A stretch of DNA of 64,000 bases. Source: Symsagittifera roscoffensis (Eukaryota > Xenacoelomorpha > Acoela > Convolutidae). Below, one piece after another: positions 30,133 to 42,700 of the stretch. Location of the stretch: assembly GCF_963678635.1 (NCBI RefSeq), contig NC_087064.1:58166338-58230337 (forward strand), read 5' to 3'. The translations under genes were made by a program, and so were the position numbers. The notes beneath the pieces are model-generated. The model saw only the letters and a list, made by a program, of their open reading frames with translations. It was not told where the DNA came from and ran no database searches. The first letter of the stretch is position 1. Each line of letters starts with the position of its first letter.

Positions 30133-31942
30133 TTAGTCGTCGGGGAAAAAACCGTGGGGGAAGATGTCGTGTATCATGTCTGAATTTGTTAGTAATTTTG
30201 CTAGTATGCGAATGATGTTTTTAGTTTGAAGCAGTGGCCAAAGCAATTGAAGTGTTTTAATAGTTTTTAGTTCTTTGGTGCCAACCGCAAACTCATAAGG
30301 TGTGTTTTGAATGAGATTATATATTTTGTGATTGTATTTAGTATTGTGGATGAATTCTAATATAAGGATTTCTATAGGTTGGATAAATTCATGTGGGATA
30401 AGGAAGGGTCTGGATTCTTCGGCATTAAAGGTCTTCGTGATGGGACAAAATATATACATTTGTGTTATTGGGTCATAATTGCGGAGGATGCCGTGGAGGT
30501 TAGTATCTTTGATGCAATAGGTGAAATTTAGAAAAAATGGCGAAGTGTACTTAGAGTTAAGAAACTGAAAACGGTGGTGTGGTTGTCTTGATGGAGTGTG
30601 TAGATCAAAATGATTTTGTATGAAGCGATAGTATGTATATGTGTGGGTTTGTTTAGTGCGTAACATAATGTCGTGTGAGCAGTGCAAATCGCGTTCATGT
30701 GGTGCAAGGAAGTGGAAGGTTAGTGAAAATAATTGAAATTTTTCTTTAAAAGTTTCGTAAGCTTGCATATCAGTTAGTGCTTCAGAAATGATGTGATCAT
30801 ATTTTCGATCAAAAATATTGAGTGTGAATACATATGGTGTTTTGATGAAAAATTTTTCTGTGAGTTGTGGGTTAGCGAAGCGGTCGTCATCTAAAAATTG
30901 ATCTTGGTTAGTTCGGATGATATTATGATCGTAATATTCTATTGTGAATTCGTTAGCTCGGGGTGCAGTGAATGTTTTTAGTGATTTTTTTATGTACTAT
31001 ATGAGTAAATTGTCTATAAGTTAGTAGTGTGGTGAGTCGATATAGCATATCTTTATTTCTTTCTATATCGTTATGAGTATTAGATAACGGTAGGCAAAGG
31101 GGATTAGTAAAATTATAATATGTTGTCCAATGAAGTGTAGGCATTAAAACATGTTCATCTACAAAACTACGTGTGTCGTTAGTGTCGTGAGGTGTGTTTA
31201 AAGTATATTGTGGAAATGAAGGTAGGGTGATTGCTAGGAAATCTTACGTGTTGGTGTGGTGTGGATGATTAATATATTCGCAGGCTGTTCCTGGTTTGGT
31301 CGGGAATGGATGGTTTGGGAATTTTCTTTTAAAAGTGCGATAAGCTCGGTTAGTGCTATTTGATGATTCGGTGGATGTGGATGATTGTGCTAATGAGGCA
31401 GTGTAAGCTGAAGAGGGTGTAGGAGTAGGTGGATTTGAGGACTCTATTGTGGATGAAATTTGATTTATAGTGAGGGTATAAGGGTGCATTAGCTGTTGTT
31501 GTAGGGTGATAAAATTATCGAGTTCTTGGGAGATTTGGGGAATATCTGGAGAATTGGATGATCGGTCTGAATGAAATGAAGAGTACGTTGGGGTTACTTG
31601 TGAAGCATAAGAGGGGGTAGAAACGGACGGGAGTGGGTTATTTGGTGGGATCGGTTGAAAAGGGGGTTTTGAAAAAACTGAGAAGTTGGTTTGAAAATTA
31701 TTGGAAGGAGATGGTTCGGAGTCTGCAAATTCATCAGGGGTTTCTATATTAGGGTTATTAAGTTGTGAAATGGAGTATAAAACTGAAATATCTGAGTTAG
31801 TATCCGAATTCATGCTTGATGTTTTAATAATTGTTGGAAAATCGGGTGGCGGGAAAGCAATAAGTGGGATTATTGTAATTGGAGTGTTGAGGTTGGTTGG
31901 ATGGGAATTTGAGCGGTGTAGGGATCCAAGTTGTCGGCTCAT
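30133..31942 (-). pseudogene. Ser/Pro-rich accessory gene downstream of env, copy 2 (broken into three frames)
   Basis: The ATG at 31942-31940 overlaps the env stop as ATGA. Frame 1 (31244-31942) is Ser/Pro/Asn-rich and low-complexity, ending in a basic patch (YRTFKRKFPNHPF). A single TAA at 31246-31244 is followed in the same frame by open sequence to 30953. A 1-nt shift at a seven-A run near 30993-30999 leads to the last frame, ending at 30133 (HGFFPDD). The ancestral gene was thus about 600 codons. The C-terminal half is rich in aromatic residues, His and Asn, with no motif I recognise. A CAG|GTAAGTAT donor-like site directly follows the stop. Confidence 0.55.
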
Positions 31943-34546
31943 CGTGGGCTAAAAAAATAATTATTTTGAGGCTGAAAAGCGGTGGTATGGGGTTGTTCTA
32001 TAATTTGTTCATATGTATTATCATCTTGTGAATGATGTGTCATTATATGTTGTATGGGACTTTGCGATATGTTTGGTCTAAAATTTGGATTATGTGTTAT
32101 TGCTAGGTTTCGGAAATTTTGTGGGACTAAGGATAATGGATGGTTATGTGGTAGGGGTGGCAACTGTGGTGCTGTAGGCGTTACTTCTATATTATTATGT
32201 TCTTCGTCGTACGTGTGCGGTCTTGTCGCTATTTTTGTGTTATATTCTTTTATTTGTGCGTCTAGAAGGATTTTGTTTATCGATGATGAAAAAATTCCAA
32301 AAAATCCTGCAAATAGTATGCTTGCTACACTTGCTTGTCTGTTTACTTGTGTGTGTAGAGCACATGTGTTATAGATTCCTTTTAAAAGTGAAAAAAGAAA
32401 TCCTATAAAGTTAAACATTGCGTATAAGATAGTTAATTTTTCTAAGATGTAATAGGGCCATCCTAGAAAATCGAGAATTTCATTTTTTAGTGTAACAAAG
32501 CTAAAAATATTTATAGGTGAAATATCTTTTGGTCTGTATTTTTCGCCGTTTAGATATATATAGTCTTTAATGTCTTTAAAATATCCGCTATAATCTTGTG
32601 TATAGATATCTGCAAATCCTGCAGTTTCGGCAAGTTTGCGTAAGTTTTGATCAATTGATTGTCTTTGTATAGTGTCCATCTGTGTTAATAATTCTTGGAA
32701 TTGTTGTGTTCTAATGTAGTGTTGGATATCTGATTTTGAATATATTCCAATTGATTGTAAATCAATATTTGGGTTACGAGCAATAGCTCTGATGCTTTCC
32801 AGTGAAAATTTTTTGAGTGATTGCATTAACGTGAGGTATGGACTAAGAAGATAATAATTATCTTCATCAGGGTTTAATTGTACTACATTGTGGTTATTTT
32901 CTGATCCACATGGGACTGCGGTATCCCAAAAATATGTTCGTCTTGAGAGTGTGTCAACAAAATGTACTTTATTTTTATAAAAGATAGAGATTCTTTGATA
33001 GCATCTTTTATCTTCAAAAACATATAGTGGTGATACTTTTTTGGTACAAGTATAAAACCATAAAATATTTCCTTCGTAGTCTAAAAAATTTGATCTACTT
33101 CCTGATAGTAAATATCCTGCGTAGGGTATTTTGAATACTGCTAGTGCAAGTGATTGTAGGATTTGTGTCCTTTCTAATTCGCATAGTTGGTGAAGTGTTT
33201 CTAATTCAGTGAGTGACATTTCTTGAAAAATTCGACTAATTGTGTAGTCTAATTTCATATCTAAGTGGATATCATAGTGGATATTACCAAAATAGGAATT
33301 ATTCATTAGTGATAGTTCTTGTAAACGTGTGCTTCTAGTGTCATGTGGCTTTAGATGTCCACCAGGTTGACCATTACTTTTTTGAAAGTTAACTGGTATA
33401 TATGATGTTCCTTCGTTTAGAGGATGACCTGTGGCATAAGGGTCAATTTTTTTTTCCAGTGGTCATGTCGAAACCATTTTCGTATTCAACTAATATTTCA
33501 GAACATTGTGTTTTGTGAAGTGGGTTTCTGTATTTACATGCGAGTTCTGTTTCTTGATATATTTGAAAACGTGTTAATTTATTTTCTATATCATGGATAT
33601 TTCGAAAATCAGTACTTTGTTTTCGTGATGGATTGACTTGTTCGTATGGAATTGATTGTATAAAAAATTTTTCGTGAAATTTTATCATTCGAGCGTGTAT
33701 TTTTGCTACTTGAAATGTTGTACAGGTATCTTCGGGAAACCAAACAATTGTTGCTTGTGTTCGTGTTGTAGGATCACAATAACCTTGATCATTTTTACAG
33801 GGTAATCTAATTCCTTGATAGATCGTTGTGGTATCAGATAAATCTCGCGTGAGTTGTATTTTTTCAAGTTGTATTTTCCAATCAAAAAAAATTATTTCTT
33901 GATATCCTTTATTTTTTGTGTCTGCTTTGCAGTTTGAAGGATTATTTATACCAATGTGTGGTATCCAGTGCTTATCGTGTATGTCATAAGTTAATCTTCC
34001 GTGTGCGCCGTTGTATGGGTATTTTTCATCTAGTTTTTTATGTCCTTGATATCTTTCAAGTTCTGCTTGATGTACAGAATCTGCAAAGACTTGAAAATAT
34101 ACTATTTTTCTGTCGGTGTTTTTATTTCTTGTGATGTTTAATCTGAGTAGTTCGTTTTTACAATCATCGGGATTTAGATGTAGAAGTCGTTCTATATTAC
34201 TTTGGTAGAATGATTCGTGGTCAAGTCGGTTTTTATTTCCGTTTGAGACTTGTGAACAATGTACTTTCTTTTCGGAAAATGTTGCTGTAAATTTATATCC
34301 TATGACTGTGGTTGCTCGGGATTTTGAATATAGTGTCGCTATTAAATTTGTAGTTTCTATAGCTTGTGGTCCCATTTCGCATTGTGATACTTGATTTATT
34401 GCATATTTGTGTAGTGTTTTTTGTTCATTTTCTTCACAATCGTAATGTGTTACTAATAAATCTTGGGGTCCTGCGCGGGGAGAAGGATTTTTGTTCTGAT
34501 CGGAGAGTATTAGAAAAAGGAGTTGGAGAAATATCAATATTTTTAG
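31939..34546 (-). pseudogene. Envelope-like glycoprotein, copy 2 (frameshifted)
   Basis: The upstream part ends at 33443 and the downstream part runs to 31939. Comparison with copy 1 shows a 2-nt loss in the poly-T run near 33447-33455 as the cause. Near 34546 the copy 1 ATG is replaced by ACG. The distal part shows a hydrophobic pair at about 32480-32270 (LTILYAMFNFIGFLFSLL and ASILFAGFFGIFSSS) consistent with a membrane anchor or hairpin, then a Pro/His/Asn-rich tail of over 100 residues. The family-like blocks AGYLLSGSRS, SPLYVFEDKRCY and KVHFVDTLSRRTY resemble chuvirus-type glycoproteins (from memory, unchecked). Full length would be near 870 residues. Confidence 0.7.
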
Positions 34547-35686
34547 TATATACGTGTGTATGATAATCCTGAGTATGGGTTATAAAACGTGATGTAACCA
34601 GTTGTCTTTTTGGTATATCTGTCGTATTCATATATTACTTCAGTTGTTATAAATGGTGGTGGTAGCAATTGAGCTGTTATTTTGGGTGGGTTCAGTGGGT
34701 AAGGATGTTGAGCAATGTTGTTAAGTTTAACCGTGATTTCAAACTTTAATTGTAGACTATTTTGTTGGAGTATTTGGATGTTATGGTCACGAATGTCTTC
34801 GTGGATGTCTTGTCTAAATTGTAGTCTATGGAGTGCCCAGTTGTGGAGTCGGTTACTTTCCGGATGTTGTCCAAATAATGGTGGGGGTGCTGTGAACGTG
34901 TTCCAATCTAATCTTAAAGGGATATTTGTTGATGATTCTTCTCGATATCTAGCGTCGAGGTTATTTGGAAAATTTAGGGGGAAAGACGTCGGTGAAATCT
35001 GGCTGATTGATGGGATTGATGGTAGTGATAATGTTTCTGGTAGTGATGATGATGTTGTTGTATCTGTAGAAATATCTATTGGATCATTTATTAAATTTGG
35101 TTCACCTTGTGTGAATGATTGTGTTGTCCAATATGGTAGTCGTGATGTTTGGTTGGGAGGGTTAAAGGGATTGTCACGTAGTTGTTCAGATGTTGGAGTT
35201 GAACCTAAGTAATCTGAGGGTATACTTGAGGTGCTACGTTGTGAAAGAAGTGTAGGGGTTTCTGGTAATATGTTAATTGGGTTTTCTGGAGTACTTGGTG
35301 ATGGGGATTGGGATATATCAAAATTAACTCGGGGGGTCTGAGAGTTTCTATTTCGTCGTGGATGTATAATTTGTCTGTTTTTTTTTCAACTGTATTTTGG
35401 TGTTGACTAAGATGTCTGATTCTATTTAAGTCTTGTGGTAGTGGTGGGTACAAGTTATATGTTGGTTCATTAAGAGGTGCCTGTCGCTGAACTGGTTTAA
35501 TGGTTCAGATAAGCGAGCGTGTCGTTCTTCAAAAGTATATGGGTTATCTTGGAAAGAAATTCGTGTAGATGTTTGGGGATTTTGGGTAGTTGTAGGTATT
35601 GTCGGGTTTTCTTGGGATGTTGTCGGTGAAGACTGACTGTGTGATTGTTGGTTAGCAATTTTTGAGGGTTTTTTGATTGATTTCTT
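34543..35686 (-). pseudogene. Met-free accessory ORF, copy 2
   Basis: Counterpart of 1598-2734. Here the frame follows directly, in phase, after the TAA (35689-35687) of the small two-TM ORF. A frame change near 35380 (TTTTTTTT run) breaks it. The C-terminal part is conserved with copy 1, up to TAA at 34545-34543 overlapping the env frame. Confidence 0.55.
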
Positions 35687-35875
35687 TTAGTGAAAAAATT
35701 TATGTTTATTGTAGTATTCTTCTAGAAAAAGGATTAGAAGGATTTTTGCTAAGGCGAATGTTATGATTGCCTTCTTTATACATTTGCATATTGTCAATAT
35801 GAGGGATCATAAAAATGTTATAAAAATTACAAATAGTAAAAAAATATCTGTTCTACTAAAAATGGTTCGTATCAT
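35687..35875 (-). pseudogene. Small two-TM protein, copy 2 (internal stop)
   Basis: Starts MIRTIFSRTDIFLLF as in copy 1. A Ser codon of copy 1 (in FLSSLI) is TGA here. The rest matches closely. Confidence 0.55.
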
Positions 35876-36103
35876 TTAAATAAAATTTGGGTTTTCGTAC
35901 CTGTGAATATGGTCAATGGCTTGGGAAAGTTGGAGATATATTTCAAATAGGGAGTAGAAAATTTAAAAAATATTGCAAAAAATGATTAAAATTATTATGA
36001 AAGCTTCAAAAGTATCAAAGAGAAATTTGAATAAAAGTTTAAATATTGTTAAAAAGTTTATGAAAATGTTGAAAATTATGTTGACTGATCGAGAGAAGAG
36101 CAT
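35876..36103 (-). pseudogene. Small hydrophobic ORF, copy 2 (internal stop)
   Basis: Starts MLFSRSVN and ends at TAA immediately abutting the next ATG (TAAATG). It has a stop after CNIF. Conserved hydrophobicity with copy 1 supports a real ancestral protein. Confidence 0.45.
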
Positions 36104-36780
36104 TTAAGAAATGGCTTCTTGGTCGAATGTTTTTTGTTGTTTGGGGCAATTTTCAAGTGTGGTCGAATTATTTATTGGTTTTTTGACAAGTGGGTTGAGT
36201 TTTGTGAAAAGTTGTTGGGGGCAAAATTTATGGTGTTCGGGAGGTCTTGTTTTACTTTATTTTTTTTTCAAGTGATATGGGGTATTTTCGAGAATTTTGT
36301 ACTTTAGGCTAATTATTATGGTCGTACTTTTACTTTAGGCTAATTTAACATTTTTGTTTGGGGGGTTTTTGAGGTCTAATGTGGGAAAATATTGTTGATC
36401 TTTGCGTTGTTAGATAAAGGAGGGTTATGATATTATGGTGGTATTTATTTTAGTTGTCAAGTTTGACTGGTTTGCTTATTTTTGACCTGGAGGTTGTAAA
36501 GTTATAGTTATAGATATGCTTGGAGTTTAATATCCTTCGTCTAATTGGTTTGTGTTAGAGTTATAGAAGGTGACGGATTGAATGAATCCTATTGGCTAAT
36601 TTTGAAATAGAATCGCTGTGTGTTTGCAGCAGGTTATTGTGAAAAATGAAAATTCAAAATGTTTCAGAGGTGCAAAGATTATTAATTTTAAAATTAAAAC
36701 TGTTTTTGAAATTCAACTTTCTTTAATATTTTAGATTGTGGGATGAATGTCTTGTAGTTTTTGCGTGGTATATTTCTAAG
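36104..36780 (-). other. Post-pol spacer of copy 2 and decayed pol end
   Basis: Aligns with 3156-3756 plus the last codons of pol. It contains the TACTTTAGGCTAA pair at 36300-36312 and 36331-36343, again 31 nt apart. Confidence 0.5.
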
Positions 36781-39700
36781 TCATGATGACTCTCTATGTT
36801 CTGATTTCTCGACTTGTTCTTGGTGTATATTTTTTTCTGTCATTCTTCTATTTTTTCTTTCTTTTTGAGGTATATTTTGATCTAGCTTTTTTGTACTGTT
36901 TTTGGTTGTAGTTGATTTTTTATTTTGTTTTTCAAGGTGAATGTCATTTTGTTCATTTACCTCATTTTCCGTATGTGGGTGATTTTGAATAACTTTTAAA
37001 CCTGTGAAAGAATATAATTGAGTTAGTTCGCGTAGTGCGTATTCTTTTGGGTAATAAGGCAATAGATTGTTTCGATGTTGAACAATTTCTTTTTGGTCTG
37101 AATCGGTGATTTTATTTGTTACGTCAGTGGGTTTGGTGATTATTTGGTATGGTCCTTTACGAAGGGGTTGTAATTTTTTAGAAATTCCTTTTTGTGTATT
37201 AAAATTTGGTATTAAGACGAATGTTCCAAGTTTTAAATCGGAGGCTGGTGTAAAGCGTGAATTTATTTGTTCGTTAATGTTTTGCCTTTGTAACAACTTT
37301 TTTGTTACTTTTTGGTAAATTTCATTGTGTTTTTTATCTTTATTTACAATCCATTCGGTGTGTGTACCGGAGGCTAATTTAAGGATTTGTGGGTGATGAA
37401 AATGATCTTCATCATGTGTGTGTAAAAGTAGGTTAAAACAAATTGAGTCTTTATTCGGTTGGCAATGAACTTGTGCATTTTATGAGAGTTTGCTGTAAAC
37501 ATAATTGGTTTACGTGACTTTTGATTAAAAACCATTTCGTATGGTGAAAATCCTAGAGTTGTCGTAATTTGTGAATTATATGCTAAGGGAAATAATTTAA
37601 CATCTGCTGACCATTCGGTGTATCTTGTATCATTTCCATTTATGATACATCTGAGATATTCTTGTAGTGAACGGTTCATATCTTCGACTAAACCGTTTGT
37701 CCAAGGTGCATGAGATGTACGCGGTTTGTGCTTAATGTTATATAAATGACATAGTGTGATTATTTCATTATTTATGAATTCTGTACCGTTGTCTGTAACT
37801 AAATTTTCGAGTAATCCGAATTTGGCTATCCAGTGTTCATAAAGAGTTGTGTAAGCATAATAAGCGTTACAATGTGGTACTGGGTTGAGTGCTACATAAT
37901 GTGTAAATGCCTCAACAATTACCATAATGTAGGAGCTTCCCTCAGAGGATGGTGAAATTGGTCCTTTTGTATCGAATGAAATACGATGGTTAAAATATAG
38001 ACTTTGTCCTTTAAAATTTTGTTTTTGTGCTATTTGTTTTTGACTTGGATAAGGCTTATTTAGTTGGCATACTATACAATCATTGCATAGTACTTTTATC
38101 CAAATTGGTGCATTTGGGATATAAAAATTTTGTGTAAAATTTGAATATGTATTTTCTGATCCAGAGTGTCCTTTAATGTTTTGTGTATGTGAAATGTTAA
38201 AAGCTATGAGAATCATACTTAAAGGGAGACAGGGAACTGTAGAATCATTTAAATGATATTCTAGAAGGTCTGTGTTTTCATTAATTGTTGTATTATTAAA
38301 TTTTCGAAAATATCGGAGGAGTGTTTTATTTCCTAAAATTGTGGTATCTGCCTTTACGGGCTTAGTTTTGTATTTGTGCCATGATTTTAGTTGTCTAATT
38401 ACTGGGTCAAGATTTTGATTTTTTTTCAAGGTATTAATTGTAATTTTATCTGTTGGAGGGAGAAAAATGTTTTCAATTTCTAATTTAGATAAAGGAATTG
38501 TGTCAAGTGGGTCATGGAGGTCAAAAACTTGATTTATTGTATCTTTTGAATCATTTGTTTGGGGTCCTGATAAATTTATTTTATCAGTTAAATTTTCTTT
38601 TTCAATTAGTGGAAAAAGTTATTTTTTATGCGACTGTTGTTTTATCCGTTTTTGTTGGGTGTTAGTTTTTATCCATTGTGAGTATGGAATTGGTTTAAAA
38701 GTTGATGTTCCAAGTAGATCAACTTCGTAGTGGTTATCTTGGCAATCTAAGTAAAGTGGGAAGTGTTGTAGGTTATTTATCTGTGATTGTTCAATGTCAG
38801 TTTTTACTGCATATTTGCATTCTAATCGGGGTGATGTTTCGTTTTCTGCAAAGTAAAATTTTATATTTTTGGGTATTTCAACTGCAGTTTTTCGTGTAAG
38901 TAATTCAGGTGGTGTATTTCGGCTTAATGTATCTGGTAATGCAAGATTTTTCCTGCTGTCCAAACTATATGTAAGTTTGGAAATTTCATGCAAATTAATT
39001 GAAATCTGTAAGCTCGGTGATTTGAATTTGACTTTTGTGTAAAGAGAAAAATGATTGGTTTATGATCTGTGAATAGAACTGTTGGATGTTTTGATCCAAG
39101 TATCAGACATTCATATTCTGTAAGTGTATAAATTATAGCTGTACATTCTCTCATTAGAGTTGAGAGTCGTAGCTCTGCTTGAGTGAATAATCGGGAATAT
39201 GCTGATATAAGGTTCATTTTATTTGTACCATTGTGTGATTGTAGTAATGCTGCGCCGATGCCAAAAATTGAAGCATCGCACATTGCATAGAATGGTTGAT
39301 TTGGATCTGGAATTGTGTTTGAAATTTGTTCAGTTAAAAGTTTCTTAATTTCTTCAAATCGTGTTTGATGTTCAGTAGTCCATTCAAAATTATTTTGTTG
39401 TCTGAGGATATTATAGAATGGTCTTAAATATAATTGCATTTTATAAACGTACTTGCTTAAGAAATTTACCATTCCAAGGAATTCTTGGATTTTCTTTTTG
39501 TTTGTTGGTGGTTGAAGTTTTTGAATAGCATCAATGCGTGATTTTAATGGAGTGATTTGTTTCTTTCTATATTATGTCCTAAAAATTTAACTCGTGTTAA
39601 AAAGAAGTGTGATTTATCGGGGGCGGCCTTCAGATTTTCATTCTGAAGTATTTTATGATAGTGTTCTAAAACTGTAAACATTTCTTCTTTTGTCTGTGAT

Positions 39701-42700
39701 TGCATAAAAACATCGTCTAAAAAGGTGATTGCGTTTTTCTTAAGTATTAGTGGTCTAAACATTTTGCTCATAAAAGCTTAAAGTGCTGCTGGTCCTGAGG
39801 ATATTCCATAGAATAAGCGGTTGAATTCGTATTGTTGATTTCCAATAACAAATTGTGTTAAACGTCGTGATTGTTCATCTAGTGGCATTTGATTGTATGC
39901 ACTATTCATATCTGCGGTTGTAAAGTATTTTCCGTTTATTTTTGTCAAAATAACTTGGATTGGTTCAATAGGCCAATTGCATTTTGATTCGTCTATTAGT
40001 GAATTGAGATATCTAGCGTCTAAAACTATTTTTAATGATTCTCCTTTTGCTAGGATGATAACAGGGTTAATAAATGTGTTACCTTTTGGTTGTTCTTCTT
40101 CGTTTACCGGTGAGATAATTTTGTATTGTTCTAAAATATCGAGTAATCTAATTACTTTGTCGTGTAAATGAATTGGTACTTTACTTGCTCGTTGTTTTTT
40201 GAAAACTGCGTCGGGTTTTAACGGGAGATGTAGTGATGAACTGATTTTTCCAACATCAAAATTTGATGTTGCATAGACTGATGAATATTTTATTAGCTGT
40301 TTAGCTAACTTATCAAATTCATCTTGTGTTATTTGTGAATGTTGGAAGTTAAACATTGTTAAAAACTTCTGTTGATCTTCTGTATAGTTGGTTATGTTGA
40401 ATGTAGGTTTGAAATATGGGGTTTTTGTGAAATAATCTGTATTTTTTTTTTCATTACTTATTATATTATTTATGGATAGTTCTTCGTTAAGAATTGTGGA
40501 TTGACAAATATCTAATAATTGTAGTATATTATTTACGCGATATGCTTGTTCATGTACGGGTGATATTGTAGCGTTTGTTTCGCAATATCCTGAAAGTCCT
40601 AAGGGTAATGTTACTTGATACGGTGTATTGTTATACACATGTAGCGAAATGATGTCTGAATTTGTATTTTTCAAATATTTTATAGATGAAATTGTGATTT
40701 TGAAAAATTTATGAATAGGTTTAAACTCAAAGTCTAACATAAAGAGTTGTTGTTTATTTTGATTTTTATCATATTGGTGAACTTGTTTTATTGAAAAGTT
40801 ATATATATTTTCTGATAGTGGTTTCAGGTGTTTCCGTTGTTGGTTATAAATTGGATAAAATTTTGAAAAGAATGGTGGTTGTTTATTTAATCTTTGAAAA
40901 AATGTTAGAGCTGTATTTTTTGTTTTTGTGTACTTATCTTTGATTAGTATTTTACTATTCAAGATGTTGATTGTTGGTATATATTTCGAGATAAATGGTA
41001 TGCCAATGATATTGTGTTTAATATCAGTAAAATGAAATATTTGTTTAAATGGTTTCTTTAGAATTTTGTTTTGCTCCATTGTTCTTGTGGGAAGGAGGAA
41101 TAATTGGACTGTTCCATAATTTACTAATGTTGATCCTTGTACTGTTGCTAGTTTACTAGTGGTTGTAAGAGGCGTTAACTTTGTGTGTAATGTTTTGATT
41201 TCATTCCATGTGGGAATGTTAATTATGTTTGATTCTGCTCCTGAATCAATTAAAATATCAATTTCAAGATCTGGTGGTTGAAATTCTTTGTTTCTTGGAC
41301 TTTCTAAAAGAAATGGTATTGTCCAAATTTTTTCTTTGGGTTGTTCTTTTTGTACATTTTGGTAAATATGATTTGTATTTAAGCATTTTGTTTTGTCATT
41401 TTCATTGGGTTTATTTACGGTGTTGATTTTGTTTACTTCTTGTGCAGTTTGTGTAGTATTGATGGGTTCAATATAATAATTGTGAAGGAGTTCCAATTGA
41501 TTTTCATATATATGTGATGTAAAAGGTTGTTCATATATAATAGGTTCGTAGTCGTTTTCGACTGCTATCATATTTATGGAGATAGTGTTTTCTGTATCAC
41601 TTTCTGTGTCTGATGATCCACAGTTTATTTGATTTAGTTGTAGTTCGTTATTTCCTGTGTCGTCAATACCTGGGGGGTCTGATGTTGTTTCTTCATTTGA
41701 TTGTACTTGATTAATATGTCTCTGATGTTTGGGTGTACTACTTCTGTAGCGATGTTTAGAATTATTATAATGGTTATTATTTCTATGTGGTGATTGGGAA
41801 TAATTTCTATATCGATTATTATAACTTGAATTTCGATTTTGTGAATTATTTCGTGATCTGTTTTGATAATTGTCGTTTGATCTGTGATAGTTTGATCTGT
41901 TATATGAGTTATTTCTTGATTGATTGTTCGGGTAATTTTGATTTCGATTGTTCGAATAACTTCTGTTTCGATTATTTGAATAGTTTCTATTTCTGTTATA
42001 TGATGAGTTTCGTGATTGATTATTGGAATGATGTTTATTTCTTGGGTTTGATTGGGAATTGGATCTAGAAACAAAGTGTGTTGCATTTGAATTTGATCTC
42101 GTATAGTTATTTCGACTATTTGATCAATTATAATGGTTTTGTGAAGAATTCTGTGTATTTCTTCGTTCTGGTGATCTTCCTCTATAACTTGAGTTATATG
42201 GTGATTGATTCCTTGTGTAATTAGTGTTGTTCGGAAGTGGTTTTCCTGAACTGTTGTTACTATATACATTTTTGTTTGGTAGATTTTGATCTTTTTTCAT
42301 ATATTGATAGAATGATTTGTTTGGTTCTTTATACTTTTGAGGTTTGTTCTGGTTATCTTGTTGTTTTTGTCTACATTCAGAAATACTATGTCCGTATCGT
42401 CGGCAATAATTACACCATTTTTTGAAAGATGGTTTACCTTTAAAATTTGGGTGTTTTTCTTAAAGATTTAGTATTTCAGTGATTTTTTCAACTAGGTCTG
42501 TATCTGATTCCTGTATGTTATTGATATGTGTAGTGTTTGTTTCAATTCGATTAACATATTGTAGTTTTAGATTTTCTGTTTCTTCAAGTTTCATTGTGAT
42601 TTCCGCTTGCTCTAGTTTGTCTACTAGTTTTCGAAAATCTAAATCTGGCTCTCGAATTGAAGAAGGATGAGATGCTCTCTTTTTTATTGCTATTTTCCTT

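Noticed and set aside
34715-35212. A 165-codon plus-strand frame, with a partner at 1947-2267
   Set aside because: It is antisense to the Met-free ORF. It stays open because the sense strand avoids the complementary triplets. No domain and no independent support.
41634-42269. A 211-codon minus frame overlapping gag of copy 2 (and 8700-9116 in copy 1)
   Set aside because: It is the shifted reading of the AAT/CGA-type codon repeats of the Arg/Asn-rich Gag tract; Ile/Thr/His periodicity follows from the repeat, not from a second gene.
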